Shown here piece by piece: positions 45,758-57,800 of a stretch of DNA of 64,000 bases (position 1 is its first letter; each line of letters starts with the position of its first letter). The notes below the pieces were generated by a model, which searched no databases, was not told where the DNA came from, and was given only the letters and a program-made list of their open reading frames with translations. Source of the DNA: Erythrobasidium yunnanense (taxonomy: Eukaryota; Basidiomycota; Cystobasidiomycetes; Erythrobasidiales; Erythrobasidiaceae); the NCBI GenBank assembly GCA_001600175.1, contig BCJC01000007.1:248001-312000 (forward strand). The letters are read 5' to 3'. A program made the translations under genes and the position numbers.

Positions 45758-48208
45758 ATGCAGTCGGGAGAACGACAAGAGTCGCTTGACCGAGCGCCCA
45801 CAATCGACAGTGAAGATGGCCAAGAACCGCAGAAGAAGAAACAACGTCGCAGTAAAGCAGGCTGCTTAACATGCCGGTGCGCTGTCATGCCTCTGTCGAC
45901 AGTCCCGAACAAAATCTGACCACGTTGATGCATGACACAGAACCTCGAGAAAAGGCTGCGATGAGGCTAAACCACGATGCGGACGCTGCACTCGCCTATC
46001 TTATACGTGTATTTGGCCTGAACCACGCGAGGTGCACCCGTCTCCGAAAAGTCGAATCTCCAAAGAACGCCTGGAAGCAGCCGAGAGAGGGAATCAATTC
46101 TATACGGAAAATCGAGACTTTATAGCTCAAAGCCGAATGTACAGTTCGCCCAGTACATCTTCCTCGGCCCCTGCGACATCTGTCGTTGCCAATGCTTCCG
46201 GAAGAGGGACAGTAATGCCTGCAATAAACCCCGCTCCGCTGTTCCAATCGATACACAATGGTACCAACGTCCTACATAACCCATATGTCGCTCCCTATTC
46301 TGCTCCTCACGATACCGGTAACAGAAGCATCGGGATTCCCGACTCCCTCGTTCGCTCGTTTCCACCTCCGCCAAGTCCAGCATCGCAGCCGGGATCTTCT
46401 GCTCCGAGCTTCAATAGTAGCAACAATGCATTTAGATCAGACGCTATCATGCCTTTTGCAACAGAGTCGCCGTCTAGTGCCATGTCGGCGAACTTCTGGG
46501 ATGATCATCAGCTATACGGATTAGACTACGATTATCGCGAACTAGACTCATTATTGGCACTACTGGGACAGACCACGTCTACATCAGCAGGTACCTCATC
46601 AGATCTACTGTCCGGCACTTCTACATCTTTTGCCGGCCTGACCGGGCAAGCCCAGCACCACTTATTGCCAAATTCGCATCTACAAGACATACGGGATCGG
46701 AATGGTCATAGTCCGCAAAGATCGCAGCCCAGACAAGATCAGCTTGTCCTGCCAAGGGATAAATTGAAAGCGATGTCCAAGTTCATCCCGAAGCGTTGTT
46801 ATGCATTCCTAGAACGCATGATCGAAGAGCAGGATAACGGCAAGGGTGAAGCAACTCTTCCAATTGCCTGTGAGTATATTGTCGCCAAGGTCACATGAAC
46901 AATCTACTGAATTCGACCTCGCGCAGACCTCATCAACCTAGCAATGTGGACACCGCCTACCATCATTGAGGACCTAGTCGCGCAAGCCAAAGAGATCTAT
47001 ATCCAGGGCTCGCCCCTTCGCCATTTCATCGAAGAAATCGATGAAGCCATCTGGCCCATCTTGCTGTCGAAACCTAAAAAAGCGGTAAAGCTGTCTATTA
47101 CGCTGGAACAAATAGTCAACCTGAAGGACGTCAGCTTTCACACGAAAATTTATGCGCTAATGGATATGGCCTACCACAAGGTAAGCTGCTCTGGAATTTC
47201 GACATTAAGGCTTCGTGTTGACAGTATATGCTGCGCAGCTCTACGTGGAAGGAGCTAGCGCGTTCTACACGGACCTTTCCAAGATTGCCGACTTCGTCAA
47301 GAAGTATTTCAAGAAGCCAAATCAAGTTATCGATCTCGCAAAATTGGCCAACAAGAAGGATTTTGGAATTGCGGTCTTTGTGTACGCCGATATATTGGCT
47401 TCTATAGCCCTCGGAAGACCTACCACGTTTCCCGTAACATACACACAAGATGTCAACGACCCCGAGCAGATGCGTGTACGTTCATGCTGATGTAACATGC
47501 GGTCGACATAGACTGATCAGCTGTTACAGTACGTCATCGGCATAGAGCATCTGCTGTGTATAGCTTCAGACATCGCGACGTTCAAGTTTGCACTAGACAG
47601 AGACTATACCAGCCGTATCGGGGATGGCAGCCTCAATTCGCTCTATAAAGCACAAGCCGATCGACTCCTTTGGCGGATCCGGACATCTACCTGCTGTCTG
47701 CCCTTCGAAGAGGAAGATGACAGCGTGCACTACCTCTCGCTTCTGGCCGCACAAGAGTTATACCGCCAGGCGATAATCATCCACTTCTACCAGAGCATAT
47801 ACAAATTGCCTAGCACCGATCCACGGCTTATAAAGTGCATGAAACAGATCATACGCCTCTGGAAGTCGACAATGGAGAGTAATGAAGAACCAGACATGCT
47901 GAAGATGTCAGCTACGTCTGGCGTCCCACTCTTCCTAGCTTGTACAGTCGCGCAGGAGAAGGAGGACATAGAGATTCTTAGAGAATATTACACGGATTCA
48001 GATTCGGATGGCGAATGCTCGGAGAAGGATCCGATTCACGAATTTGTCGAGTACTTCTGGAAAGAGCAGGAGAAGCTGGGTAGACCTCTGGATTGGGTGA
48101 GTGCTGTGAATGTTACCGAGCATAAGTTACTAGACCAGCTAATCACAATCGCAAATGTCTCCGCAGCGGGACTATGCTTCTGAGGAGAGAGGTCCAGCTT
48201 TCCCGTAA
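45758..48208 (+). CDS. Zn(II)2Cys6 transcription factor
   Basis: Exons 45758-45876, 45941-46869, 46927-47180, 47239-47475, 47530-48096 and 48167-48208 give 715 residues. The binuclear zinc cluster is assembled across the first intron: Cys36, 39, 46, 53, 56 and 63, spaced C-x2-C-x6-C-x6-C-x2-C-x6-C, preceded by a basic KKKQRRSK stretch. A low-complexity Ser/Pro region (about 90-280) separates it from an all-helical C-terminal region (about 300-715) resembling the Fungal_trans_2 type, with LPRDKLKAMSKFIPKRCYAF, YALMDMAYHK and ILASIALGRP. It is expected to bind CGG-type sites in the nucleus. Its place between deoxyribosyltransferase-like paralogs 2 and 3, divergent from one and upstream of the other, suggests a local regulator; that is inference. 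Confidence 0.88.
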
Positions 48209-48511
48209 TCTATCACCGCTTGGCTACAACAATGCACTATCTTTATTGCGCGCTTTTAAGGACCTGCTTTGGAAGATATCCGCCGTCCGGAAGCAGTCCA
48301 GCATAACTCCTTTCATTGAACTGTGTGGAACCAAGACCACGACAGGCGCGACCTGTTAACAGGTGTTTCATGGACGACAAGTACTCAGCGATCCTCGGAT
48401 CCATACCTGTTCGCAATAGACTGATACTCTGGTCATTGACATACAACGATCAAATCGGCACCAGCACATCAACAGAATCATCATTCCGACGGCCAGGCAG
48501 ATTGATCGACT
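48209..48511. other. intergenic region upstream of paralog 3
   Basis: 303 bp between the Zn2Cys6 gene and paralog 3 on the same strand. Apart from the 14-bp palindrome listed separately, nothing distinctive was seen. Confidence 0.5.
48351..48364. promoter_or_regulatory. 14-bp perfect palindrome upstream of paralog 3
   Basis: ACCTGTTAACAGGT is its own reverse complement. It lies about 150 bp before the paralog 3 start codon, where a dimeric regulator could bind. A role is inference only. Confidence 0.35.
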
Positions 48512-49214
48512 ATGTCTGCAGCCTCCGGACCAACACAAAGAGGGACTGGAAAAGGCGTGCGCCGGCAGCTCAAGCGTCCCCTGCGGGCTATCGTCAAAGT
48601 CCGAGCAAGCCTACCTAGACAATTGCCATCGTATGGGTCTTCGCCACTCGTGCGAACACAAGTACGAAGATATTATGCCGAGCCCGACGCCTCTGGAAAA
48701 GCGTTTATGCCAGTCAACCTCAAGCCTGGTGAAAAGCTTGTTTTCCTAGCGGGCGGCGTCTATGACGACGCTGATTGGAGAGGCATATTACAAGCTGCTC
48801 TATCGAACGGGCCGGCTCTGCCTGCCCTGGCGCTCATCACACCGGTGGGCAGCCCATCGCCCGGAATGCTTGGTCCGCGAGCCCTGCTGCTCAGATGGCA
48901 AATCTCACATTTTGGCAGAAGCCATCTCGTGATATTTTGGTTTCATCGCTTCACCGGATGTCCTGTATGCCAAGCGTGTGATTTCTATCGCGACCGTGCT
49001 CACGATAGGTCCACAGGGCACGCTCTTAGAGTTCGGGCAGTGGGCTGTGCCCATGGCCAAGAAAGCTAAAGGGCGATATAAAGTCGTCGTTGGAGCTGAT
49101 CCGCAGTACGAGAAACGACAACATCTGATTGTCCATTGCGAGGGGAAGTACAAGCTGCACGATAGTCTCGAGTCACTGGCTCAAGCGGCCGCCGACGAGC
49201 TTCGTGCGATGTGA
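48512..49214 (+). CDS. nucleoside 2-deoxyribosyltransferase-like protein, paralog 3
   Basis: Exons 48512-48964 and 49017-49214 give 216 residues. It shares the blocks of the two paralogs upstream: KLVFLAGGVYDDADWRG, a region ending ALITPVG, RWQISHFGRSHLVIFWFHR, TLLEFGQWAVP, YKVVVGADPQYEKR and a final LESLAQAAADELRAM. The intron lies at the same place as in paralogs 1 and 2. The candidate catalytic Glu156 in LLEFG is kept. Differences: the usual Asn-Pro is Thr-Pro, the WE pair is WQ, and the N-terminal tail is shorter and basic. It is the most diverged of the three and lies on the opposite strand, downstream of the Zn2Cys6 factor. Confidence 0.75.
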
Positions 49215-49709
49215 TTATTCCGGCAGAGGCATTCCTGCTATATACATTTGAAGCGTATCTTACTTCTCCTTCTTTCTATGTCGAAAAAGCTAGAGCAGGC
49301 TCTTTGCATCACTGCTCTGCGAGCAGGATACCTGCTGCTAGACTACTTTGCACACCTCTCGCGACAGATAAAGGCACTGACGTTGCCAAGACGTGAGTCG
49401 CTTGAGAGCGTCGGATACGTAAAAGTCGCTTAGAGCGCAGCCGCTTTTCGTCGGAACCGGGATAAGCGACTCTTGGAGAGCTACCAACTCGCAGGCGGAA
49501 GAAGCAGAGAACGATGGCTTCTCCTTCTTTCTATCTCACTCACTCCATCCTAATCGCCCCTCCGTAGCTTCTGCCATTCTCCCCAGCTCATCTCATCTCA
49601 TCTGGCTGGTACCTTTGCCGAAGCATACGACAGCTTGGCTAATAGTCTAGCAGCCTGCGACAGGACGCAGATCCAGCTTATATCTCTATCTTTGTAATCA
49701 TACTGAAGT
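49215..49709. other. intergenic region upstream of the ABC transporter
   Basis: 495 bp. The word TTCTCCTTCTTTCTAT occurs twice (near 49266 and 49519), and the second half is C/T-rich like a leader. No gene seen. Confidence 0.55.
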
Positions 49710-52700
49710 ATGGGCAAGCGAAAGTCCGACAAAAATGAGAAACCCAAGTCCGCCTCGAGCTCGTCATCCGAGACCGCAGTCGCATTCGAGCAAGACATGT
49801 CGCACTTTACGGACGAGCAGAAGAAGATCATCAGCGACCAGATAGAATCCGAACATGATGCTCGCAAAGTCTCCTATCTCGATATTTACAAGTTCGCAAC
49901 AACGACCGAAATCTGCCTAGATGTTATCGGTCTCATCGCTGCGGCTGCTTCTGGAACGTGTCAGCCTCTCATGATCTTCGTCTTTGGCAACATCATCACA
50001 GCCTTCGTGAATTACGGAAGCGCGGTGCTAAGCGGCCAGAACTTGCAAGAAGTGGAACGCCAGCTGCTTCATGAGGTAGACAAAGGTGCTCTATTTCTTG
50101 TGTACATTGGGATCGGTAAGTCTGGCCCTCGAGCGTGTCCATGCTCCGCTAAAGTCATGCATATCTTGGATCTGCAGCAATGGCTGTTACGACCTATTTG
50201 TACTCCGCAATCTGGATGTACAATGGCGAGAACTGCTCAAGACGTATCAGAGAAGCCTACCTTCGGGCTGCCCTCCGCCAAAACCTCGCCTATTGGGACA
50301 GCAGCAATGCAGCGGGCGAAGTCACTGCTCGCATCACAGGAGACATGGCTGTAGTTCAGCGCGGAATCAGCGAAAAGGTCGCAATTGGTACACAATACAT
50401 CGCACAGTTCTTCGCAGGCTTCGTGGTAGCCTTCATCAAGTGAGTCCATCGTACTTTTCGGCCGACAGTCTAGATCATAGCTGATATACAGTGTTCCACA
50501 GAGACTGGAGACTAGCCCTTGCCCTATCCTCCATTCTGCCCATTATGTTCATTGCTGGCTCACTCATCTCGATCCTCGAGACCAAGTACAAGAATGGCGC
50601 TCTCGAAGCTACCGCCAAAGGAGGCTCGCTAGCAGAAGAAGCCTTCTCTGCAGTACGTACTGTGTATGCCCATAGTACACAGAAGAAGCTTTCGCTTCTG
50701 TACGATGTGCACAATGCACGAGCCATGAACTTTGGCAAGAAGAACGCAGGTAGGTCGACCAGGCACCAGGCAACTTGACCATACTGACGAACTCTGACAG
50801 TATCCATGTCCGTCATCATGGCCATTTTCTATTGGACCCTCTATTCCGGCTACGCTTTGGCAATCTGGCTGGGTACTCGCTTCGTTTACGACGGAAGGGC
50901 CACATCTGGAGACATCATAGCTTGTATAGAAGCAGTAATCAGTGAGTATAGGTACCCCTCCGATGCCAAGCCAGGCTGACACGGCGTATCGCAAGTCGGC
51001 GCACTTTCTATTTCTTCGATCGCACCCAATGTTCAAGCGATTGGAAGTGCGACAGGCGCTGCGAACAAGATCCTTCACACTATTAGGCGTGTGCCTCCGA
51101 TCGACTCGGCGTCCACTGACGGTATCAAGCTTGAGAAGGTAGATCGCGTTAAGAATCAGACCCCAGTGCTCAGCTAAGATGTGCGCAAAATAGGTACAAG
51201 GAAAGATTGAGTTCCGCAACGTCGACTTCTACTACCCTTCGCGTCCCGGTGTCAAGGTACTGGACAACTACAGTCTTGAGATTCCGAGTCTCAAGACCAC
51301 TGCTCTCGTCGGACAGTCTGGAAGCGGCAAGAGCAGTGTGGTAGGGCTTCTGGAGAGATTCTACAGTGAGTGCGAAATGCTTCAGCTTCGAGGTTCTCAG
51401 TCTGATGCGAGGGCACATGAATCAGATATCACTGCAGGCCATATCTTCCTGGACGGCCACGACATGTCCACGCTCAATGTCCGATGGCTTCGTTCTCAGA
51501 TCGGACTCGTCTCGCAAGAGCCTACCCTCTTTGCTGCACAAGTATGGCAGAACGTCGCATTGGGATTGGTCGATACACCTTTTGAACACTCTGATGAAGA
51601 CACAAAGCGAAAAATGGTCGAAGAAGCATGCAAGATTGCTAATGCTCATACCTTCATATCTGCTCTTCCGAATGGCTACGGGACACTAGTTGGTGAACGA
51701 GGACTCACCCTCAGCGGTGGGCAGAAACAACGAATCGCGATCGCTCGTGCAATCATCAGCGACCCTCCTATTCTCCTACTCGACGAGGCTACTAGTGCTT
51801 TAGATGTAGCCTCGGAGCGATTGGTTCAACGCGCTCTCGATCAGGCATCAGCTGGAAGGACCGTCATCGCGATAGCACATCGTCTCAGCACGATCAAGGC
51901 TGCTCATCAGATTGTCGTCATGACATCCGGCCGCATTATCGAGTCTGGAACACACGAAAGCCTGCTCGAGGCGGGCGGCACCTATGCTGGTCTCGTCAAG
52001 AGCCAGACTCTCGCTGCCGAGGCGGCCAGCCATGACTTGGAGGAAGAGAAAGATGATGGATCTGCTATGCTAGAAAAGGATGCACAGCCTTCCGAAAAGC
52101 TCGCACGCCGCAACACAGATTTGTCAGCCAAGAATGCATTGGTCAACGGTGACGCAGAAACGCCAAAGCGAAAAAGAGCAAGTCTTCTGGTCATTGTCAA
52201 ACGCCTCATACAAGCGAATCCCGGCGTATGGAAGTTTTACCTTGCTGGCCTCGTTGGTTCTGGCGTCGTTGGATTGGCCACTCCGGTAGGTGCCTTCACC
52301 GGGATTGGCTTACCTTCGCACTGAACTACTTGACTCGCAGCTGGTCGCCATCATCCTTGGTAGCGTAGTTGATGTGCTGACGCTTCCTGACCGGCAACGA
52401 TGGCAGCCCGGCAATTCTTATAATGCAGGCCTGACATTCGCTCTGTGAGGATACTGGCATCGTCTCGCGAACTGTACTGACTTCATATCCGCAGTGCGTG
52501 TGTGTTGGGGGTCCTAGCAGTTGTCCAGTTCGGCAGCTTCATGTACGCGGCAGGTGAGGAGGCTTCTTCACTATCACACTATCACAGATTGATTTGCTGA
52601 CACTCGGCGCAGAACGCCTATGTCGCCGGCTGCGACTCAGACTCTTCGAAAGTACCCTTCGCCAGGATGTGTCTTTTTACGATGACGCTTCAAATTCGAC

Positions 52701-54545
52701 TGGCGCCTTGTCCAGCAATGTCAGCGAGCTCCCACAGAAAGTCCACGCTGCTTGCGGCATCACGGCCGCTGCCATCACGCAAAGTGTGGTTACGCTTATT
52801 ACCGGTGTTATCATCGGATTAGTTTACGCTTGGAAGATCGCCCTGGTCGGTCTCGCTTGTGTCCCTCTGACCTTTGGAGCCGGTCTTGTTCGTCTCAAGG
52901 TAGTGGAGACGAAGGTAAGCTGTCATCATGCCTCATACGAAGATCGGCACTCATGCACAACATCAGGATCAAAAGACAGAAGCTGTTCACTCCCAAGCGG
53001 CACAGAAGGCCTGCGAAGCTGCAGTTGCTATCCGAACTGTAACTGCCCTATCAACACAAGATACCTTCTGCCGAGAATACTCACGGTCGCTAGGCAAGCT
53101 CGCCTCGCAGTACGCTCAAATGCGGAAGCTGACACCTCTATAGATGAGCCTATGAGATTGGCAAAGCGCGTAGCTTTCATTTCGACTGTATGTCGCATCG
53201 TCGCGCGCTAAATGAATCGGCTGATTGATACGATATTTGCAGGCCTTCTTCAGCATTACGCAAGCTCTATCTTTCTGGATTCTGGCTCTCGTCTTCTGGT
53301 ATGGCTGTCGTCAACTAGTGCAAAGTGGCCTCTCTCCTGGCAACTTCTTCGTAGCCTTGACGGGCGTGATCTTTGGCTCAATAGAAGCGGGCAAGGCTGT
53401 CCGCCAGCGTACCTGCATTTGATTATCGCTGACTAGCTTGGATGTTTACAGGTCAGATATTCGGTTATGTGCCCGATATCAGCGGGTATGTAGCTCTGAC
53501 AGTTTGGAACCGGGACTAGCCTGACGCTACGACATCTCATCAGCGCCAAGACAGGGGCAGCAAAGATCTTCCGCCTGTTGGATCAACAGCCAGAGATTGA
53601 CGCCGATAGCTCTGAGGGAGATAAGCCAGCGAATGTCGGGGGCCACATAGTCTTCAAGAAGTAGGTCTACGCAATATTCGCGAAAGAAGTCGTACTGACA
53701 AATCTCCTTCAGTGTACACTTCCGCTACCCAACCAGACCTGGAGTGCGCGTCCTGAGCGGGCTGGACATCGAAGTCCAGCCAGGACAATTCGTAGCGCTA
53801 GTCGGTCCATCGGGCTCCGGCAAGAGCACTATCGTCCAAGTGAGCTGTTTCATGTTCTACACCAAGTCACTCCGATGTTGACATGGCTGCCCAGCTCATG
53901 GAACGCTTTTACGATCCTTGGTCTGGCTCGATCACCCTTGACGGCCAAGACATCCGCAACATCAATCTCCAAAGCCTGCGAGCGAACATTTCCTTAGTCT
54001 CTCAGGAGCCTACGCTCTTCGAGGGAACAGTCCGACACAACATCGTTATCGGCGCCCTGAACGAGCCTACTCAAGAAGAAATCGAGGCTGCTTGCCGGTC
54101 CGCGAACATCCATGACTTCGTGATGAGCCTTCCGCAAGGATATGATACTCCAGTTGGAGGCAAAGGAAGTCAGCTGTCTGGCGGTCAGAAGCAAAGAGTA
54201 GCCATTGCACGAGCGCTCATCCGGAACCCGAAGATCTTACTTCTAGACGAGGCTACCTCTGCACTAGACTCGTAAGTACAGCGTGTGTAGCTTTATACCT
54301 GTACTGACTGCCGATGTGTCTGCAGTAATTCCGAAAAGGTAGTACAAGAAGCGCTTGACGCGGCTGCAAAGAACCGGACGACACTGGCTATAGCGCATCG
54401 ACTGAGCACTATCCAGCGTGCTGACCTGATCTGCGTTCTTCGGGATGGAAGGATTGCGGAGAAGGGAACTCACCAAGAACTGCTGCAGAAGCGGGGTCTA
54501 TACTACGAGCTGGTCATGGAAGAGTCGCTGAATCCGACTGGGTAG
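49710..54545 (+). CDS. full-length ABC exporter, MDR/ABCB type
   Basis: Eighteen exons: 49710-50115, 50178-50439, 50502-50749, 50801-50941, 50996-51138, 51194-51365, 51426-52285, 52341-52444, 52495-52553, 52613-52914, 52967-53109, 53157-53187, 53243-53408, 53452-53485, 53544-53660, 53713-53839, 53895-54271 and 54326-54545, giving 1303 residues. The order is TMD-NBD-TMD-NBD. NBD1 has Walker [10 protein letters not shown], signature [14 protein letters not shown], Walker [13 protein letters not shown] and IAHRLST. NBD2 has [35 protein letters not shown] and IAHRLST. Both ATP sites look intact, unlike many fungal drug pumps with a degenerate site. It should export lipophilic compounds or peptides across the plasma membrane; pheromone export (Ste6-like) is an alternative. 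One intron (53110-53156, 47 nt) overlaps a tempting alternative acceptor ending at 53144. Confidence 0.95.
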
Positions 54546-54860
54546 TATAGAGGGTATTACGAAACACCATATGTAGCGAGTACCGCATATTCATAGATGA
54601 GACTACAGCACCATTCATCATCCGGCGAAAGACTTGGCATCTCTTTCGATTCCAAGTTGACGAGCCGAGGCCTACCGATAGACGAGCAACACCTGATCGG
54701 GAAGGTTTCAGCTCGTCTGATTTGCATATCGCTCTTGAACGCTGATGCATCTGATTAGGGGTAGTTCACGCCGAAACACAGGTCCCGCAGCTTGGTTCTT
54801 GACAATCAAACCTGGATGATCGCATAACACCAACTTGACGCTTACACCTGAACGAACAGG
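54546..54860. other. intergenic region
   Basis: 315 bp between the ABC transporter stop and the TBC gene start on the same strand. No gene, repeat or RNA identified. Confidence 0.5.
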
Positions 54861-57800
54861 ATGGCGCTACGCCGCAGCCAGGCTGCCGTCTACTTCAAGG
54901 CGCCCAGCAAGGAGGTGCGATTTAGCATTGGACACTTGCAATATCGAATCAATACTCAAGACAGCCTATCTCCCATCTATCCATTCTGTGTGATGTCCCC
55001 AGTCTGCATTTAGGGCCTTCTTCAGCTTGCCAGAGAGCGAAGTCGCAGTCTCCGAGCTTCACGCGATACTCTCGCTTGTTGGAAAGGCCGAAGTCTACGT
55101 GCGCCGTTGATAAAGTAGGACCTACAGACCAAGCTAAGATAGCGTCTACAGACCGGCAAAGTCTACCTGACGACCTCCTTCATCTGCTTCACCTCGCTTG
55201 ATAGGCGATCATGCCGGACCTCTTTGGCACTATGTACCGTCAGAAGAGTCGAGAAGCTACCTCCAGGTGTAGGCGGAGGAGCTGTCGCGCTCTCTATTGG
55301 GCTGTGGGACGGAGGCAAGATCATACTCGGCCTGAACGGGTTGCGAGGTAGCTGCGACCAGGTCTGTCGAGCTTCGCATCCGGGCGTTATACTAGCGAAG
55401 CATACTAAGATGCTTCGTGACTGCCCTCCAGTTCTGCTCCCTACTGCGCGTACACCTCAAAGCGTCCATGCCGCTCATCAAGTCGATTAAGCCATTCGTC
55501 TCGACTTTCTTCAGCGAACGGATTGTAGCAGACAATGCAGGACCAGATGGAGGTGCTATGACTCCTGCGAACGAAAAGGTAACGTTCAATCTATCCTCTG
55601 GCTTTGGCATGACAAGCGCTTCGCAACATGTCATAGGAGGAGAAACGCCCACGGAAGAGAAGCTCATAGACTTTGGGAGTACATCGGCGTCACAAGGAGA
55701 CGAAGGCGGGTTTCAGGTGGATTCGGAAAGGCAATTTCAAATGGACGGATCGCAGAAGCAGGATACTGCAGGGAATCGTTTCACAACTCGCGAAGGTGTC
55801 AACAATGGCTATCAAGGTGGTCTAGGTCTGATATTCAAGTATCCTGGAGATCCGCGAAAGCTTAGGGAAAAGAGCAAGATGAAATTATGGCGGGACTACT
55901 TTCGCCAAAATGGCAAGAACCTTACACTCCTGCGTTACCCTTCTTTCAATCGCTTGGTACAAGTTGGCTTACCCAGTCGGTTACGTGGAGAGATCTGGGA
56001 AATCACGTCTGGTTCTGGATTCTCGAGGCTTCAGAACCCTGGAGAATATGCTCGAATATTGCAGGAGTGCGAAGGAAAGAAGACATTAGCAACAGATGAG
56101 ATTGAGAAGGATCTGAACAGGTCGCTGCCTGAGTATCCTGCGTACCAGGACAAAGAGGGAATAAGCACTTTACGGAGGGTCCTTACTGCGTATGCCTGGA
56201 AGAACCCGGTATGTTGGCAGATTAAATTAGGTGATACTGTGCTAAGGAGCTTCTCACAGGAACTCGGCTACTGTCAAGCCATGAATATTGTCGTTGCGGC
56301 CTTCCTGATGTAAGAAGACAAGGCATTGCGCAAGGCGAACAGCTCGCTGATACATCAGAGTTAGCTATCTCTCCGAGGAACAATGCTTCTGGCTACTCTC
56401 TGTCCTGTGCGACCGCATGGTACCTGGCTACTACACGTAGGTCGCCGTATCAAGCTTTGAAGTACGATGATCTAACTTCTTTCTAGTCCTTCCATGTTTG
56501 GCACAGTGTTAGATCAGAAAGTCTTTGAGGCGCTGGTTCTACGCAGTCAGTCCACCTCGCTTCGAACATGTAGCCATGCGACTGACAATGCCCAATCTAG
56601 CAATTCCTGTCATCCATGAACATTTCGCAAGTGTGGATGTACAGCTTTCAATGGCTTCTCTACCTTGGTTCCTCTCCCTCTATATCAACTCGATGCCCCT
56701 CGTCTTCGCCTTCAGGGTCGTAGACTGCTTCTTCCTCAGTACGTCACGATGCTCAGTACTCAAGTACACATACTGAGACACCTTGTGACTGTCAGTGGGA
56801 CCTAAAGTCCTCTTCCAAATAGGCCTGGCTATCCTGAAAATCAATGGCGAAGAGCTGCTAGAATGCTCAGATGATGGCCAATTCATCTCGTAAGCGGCAT
56901 TCAGCCACCGACTTGACATGGCTTCGCTAAGAACGATCAACAGCTGCATGCGCCAATACTTCGCATCGCTAGGCGACTCTGCACATCCACATTCAAACGA
57001 CCCGCAAACACGGCAAATAACCAAGTTTCAGGAGCTTCTAGTCGTAGCTTTCCGAGAATTTGGCATCATCACCGATGAGCTCATCACAAATGAACGCAAG
57101 CGCTTTAAATCGGATGTAGTCGATTCTATCGAGACATTCGCTAAACGCGCTCATTTGCGGAACCTGAAGTTCACGGGTCAATTCGACAAAGTCCAGCTGT
57201 CTAGGATCTTTGACAACTATCAACTAGCCATCGTGAAGGAGCGCGAACAACAAGCGATATTGGCCGAGAAAGCTGCATCTCCGGTTAGTGCTGGAGTGTT
57301 GAAAACGCCCAGTACGGCAGGCAGTCATCATCATCAGCAGCATCAGCATGTAGATGACGACAACCGGCCGGAAACACGTCTGGATAGGTCGACTTTCGGA
57401 ATCTTCCTGGCTGAAGTAGCTACGTGGGCGGGAGATACTTTCGTCGTCAAGACTGGCTTTCATGAGTCCAAGCAGATCAGAGTCGCGGATCACGATCTCA
57501 TAGGTAGGCTCAAGCCAGATGCTACTTCTGCTGTCTAAATGACGATTTGGATCAGATCGCCTCTTCTACGCTTGGGATTACGACAACAAAGGTGCTCTGT
57601 CCTTCCAAGATATAGTCAAAGGGCTGGACAAGGCAATGTTCAATGACTTGATGGGCAATATCAACTGGCTATTCACGCTGCACGATAACAACAAGGATGG
57701 CTTTCTTACCAAGGATGAGGTCCTCAAACTGTCAGAGTCACTACTGGTAAGTGTGTGTCTCAATATAGCCCGACTGTCACTGAAACGATTGTAGTTCGTG

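Noticed and set aside
53101-53144. 34-nt intron (53110-53143) in the ABC transporter ending at the earlier AG
   Set aside because: It breaks the frame (CAA TGA); the 47-nt intron ending at 53156 restores the conserved transmembrane sequence.
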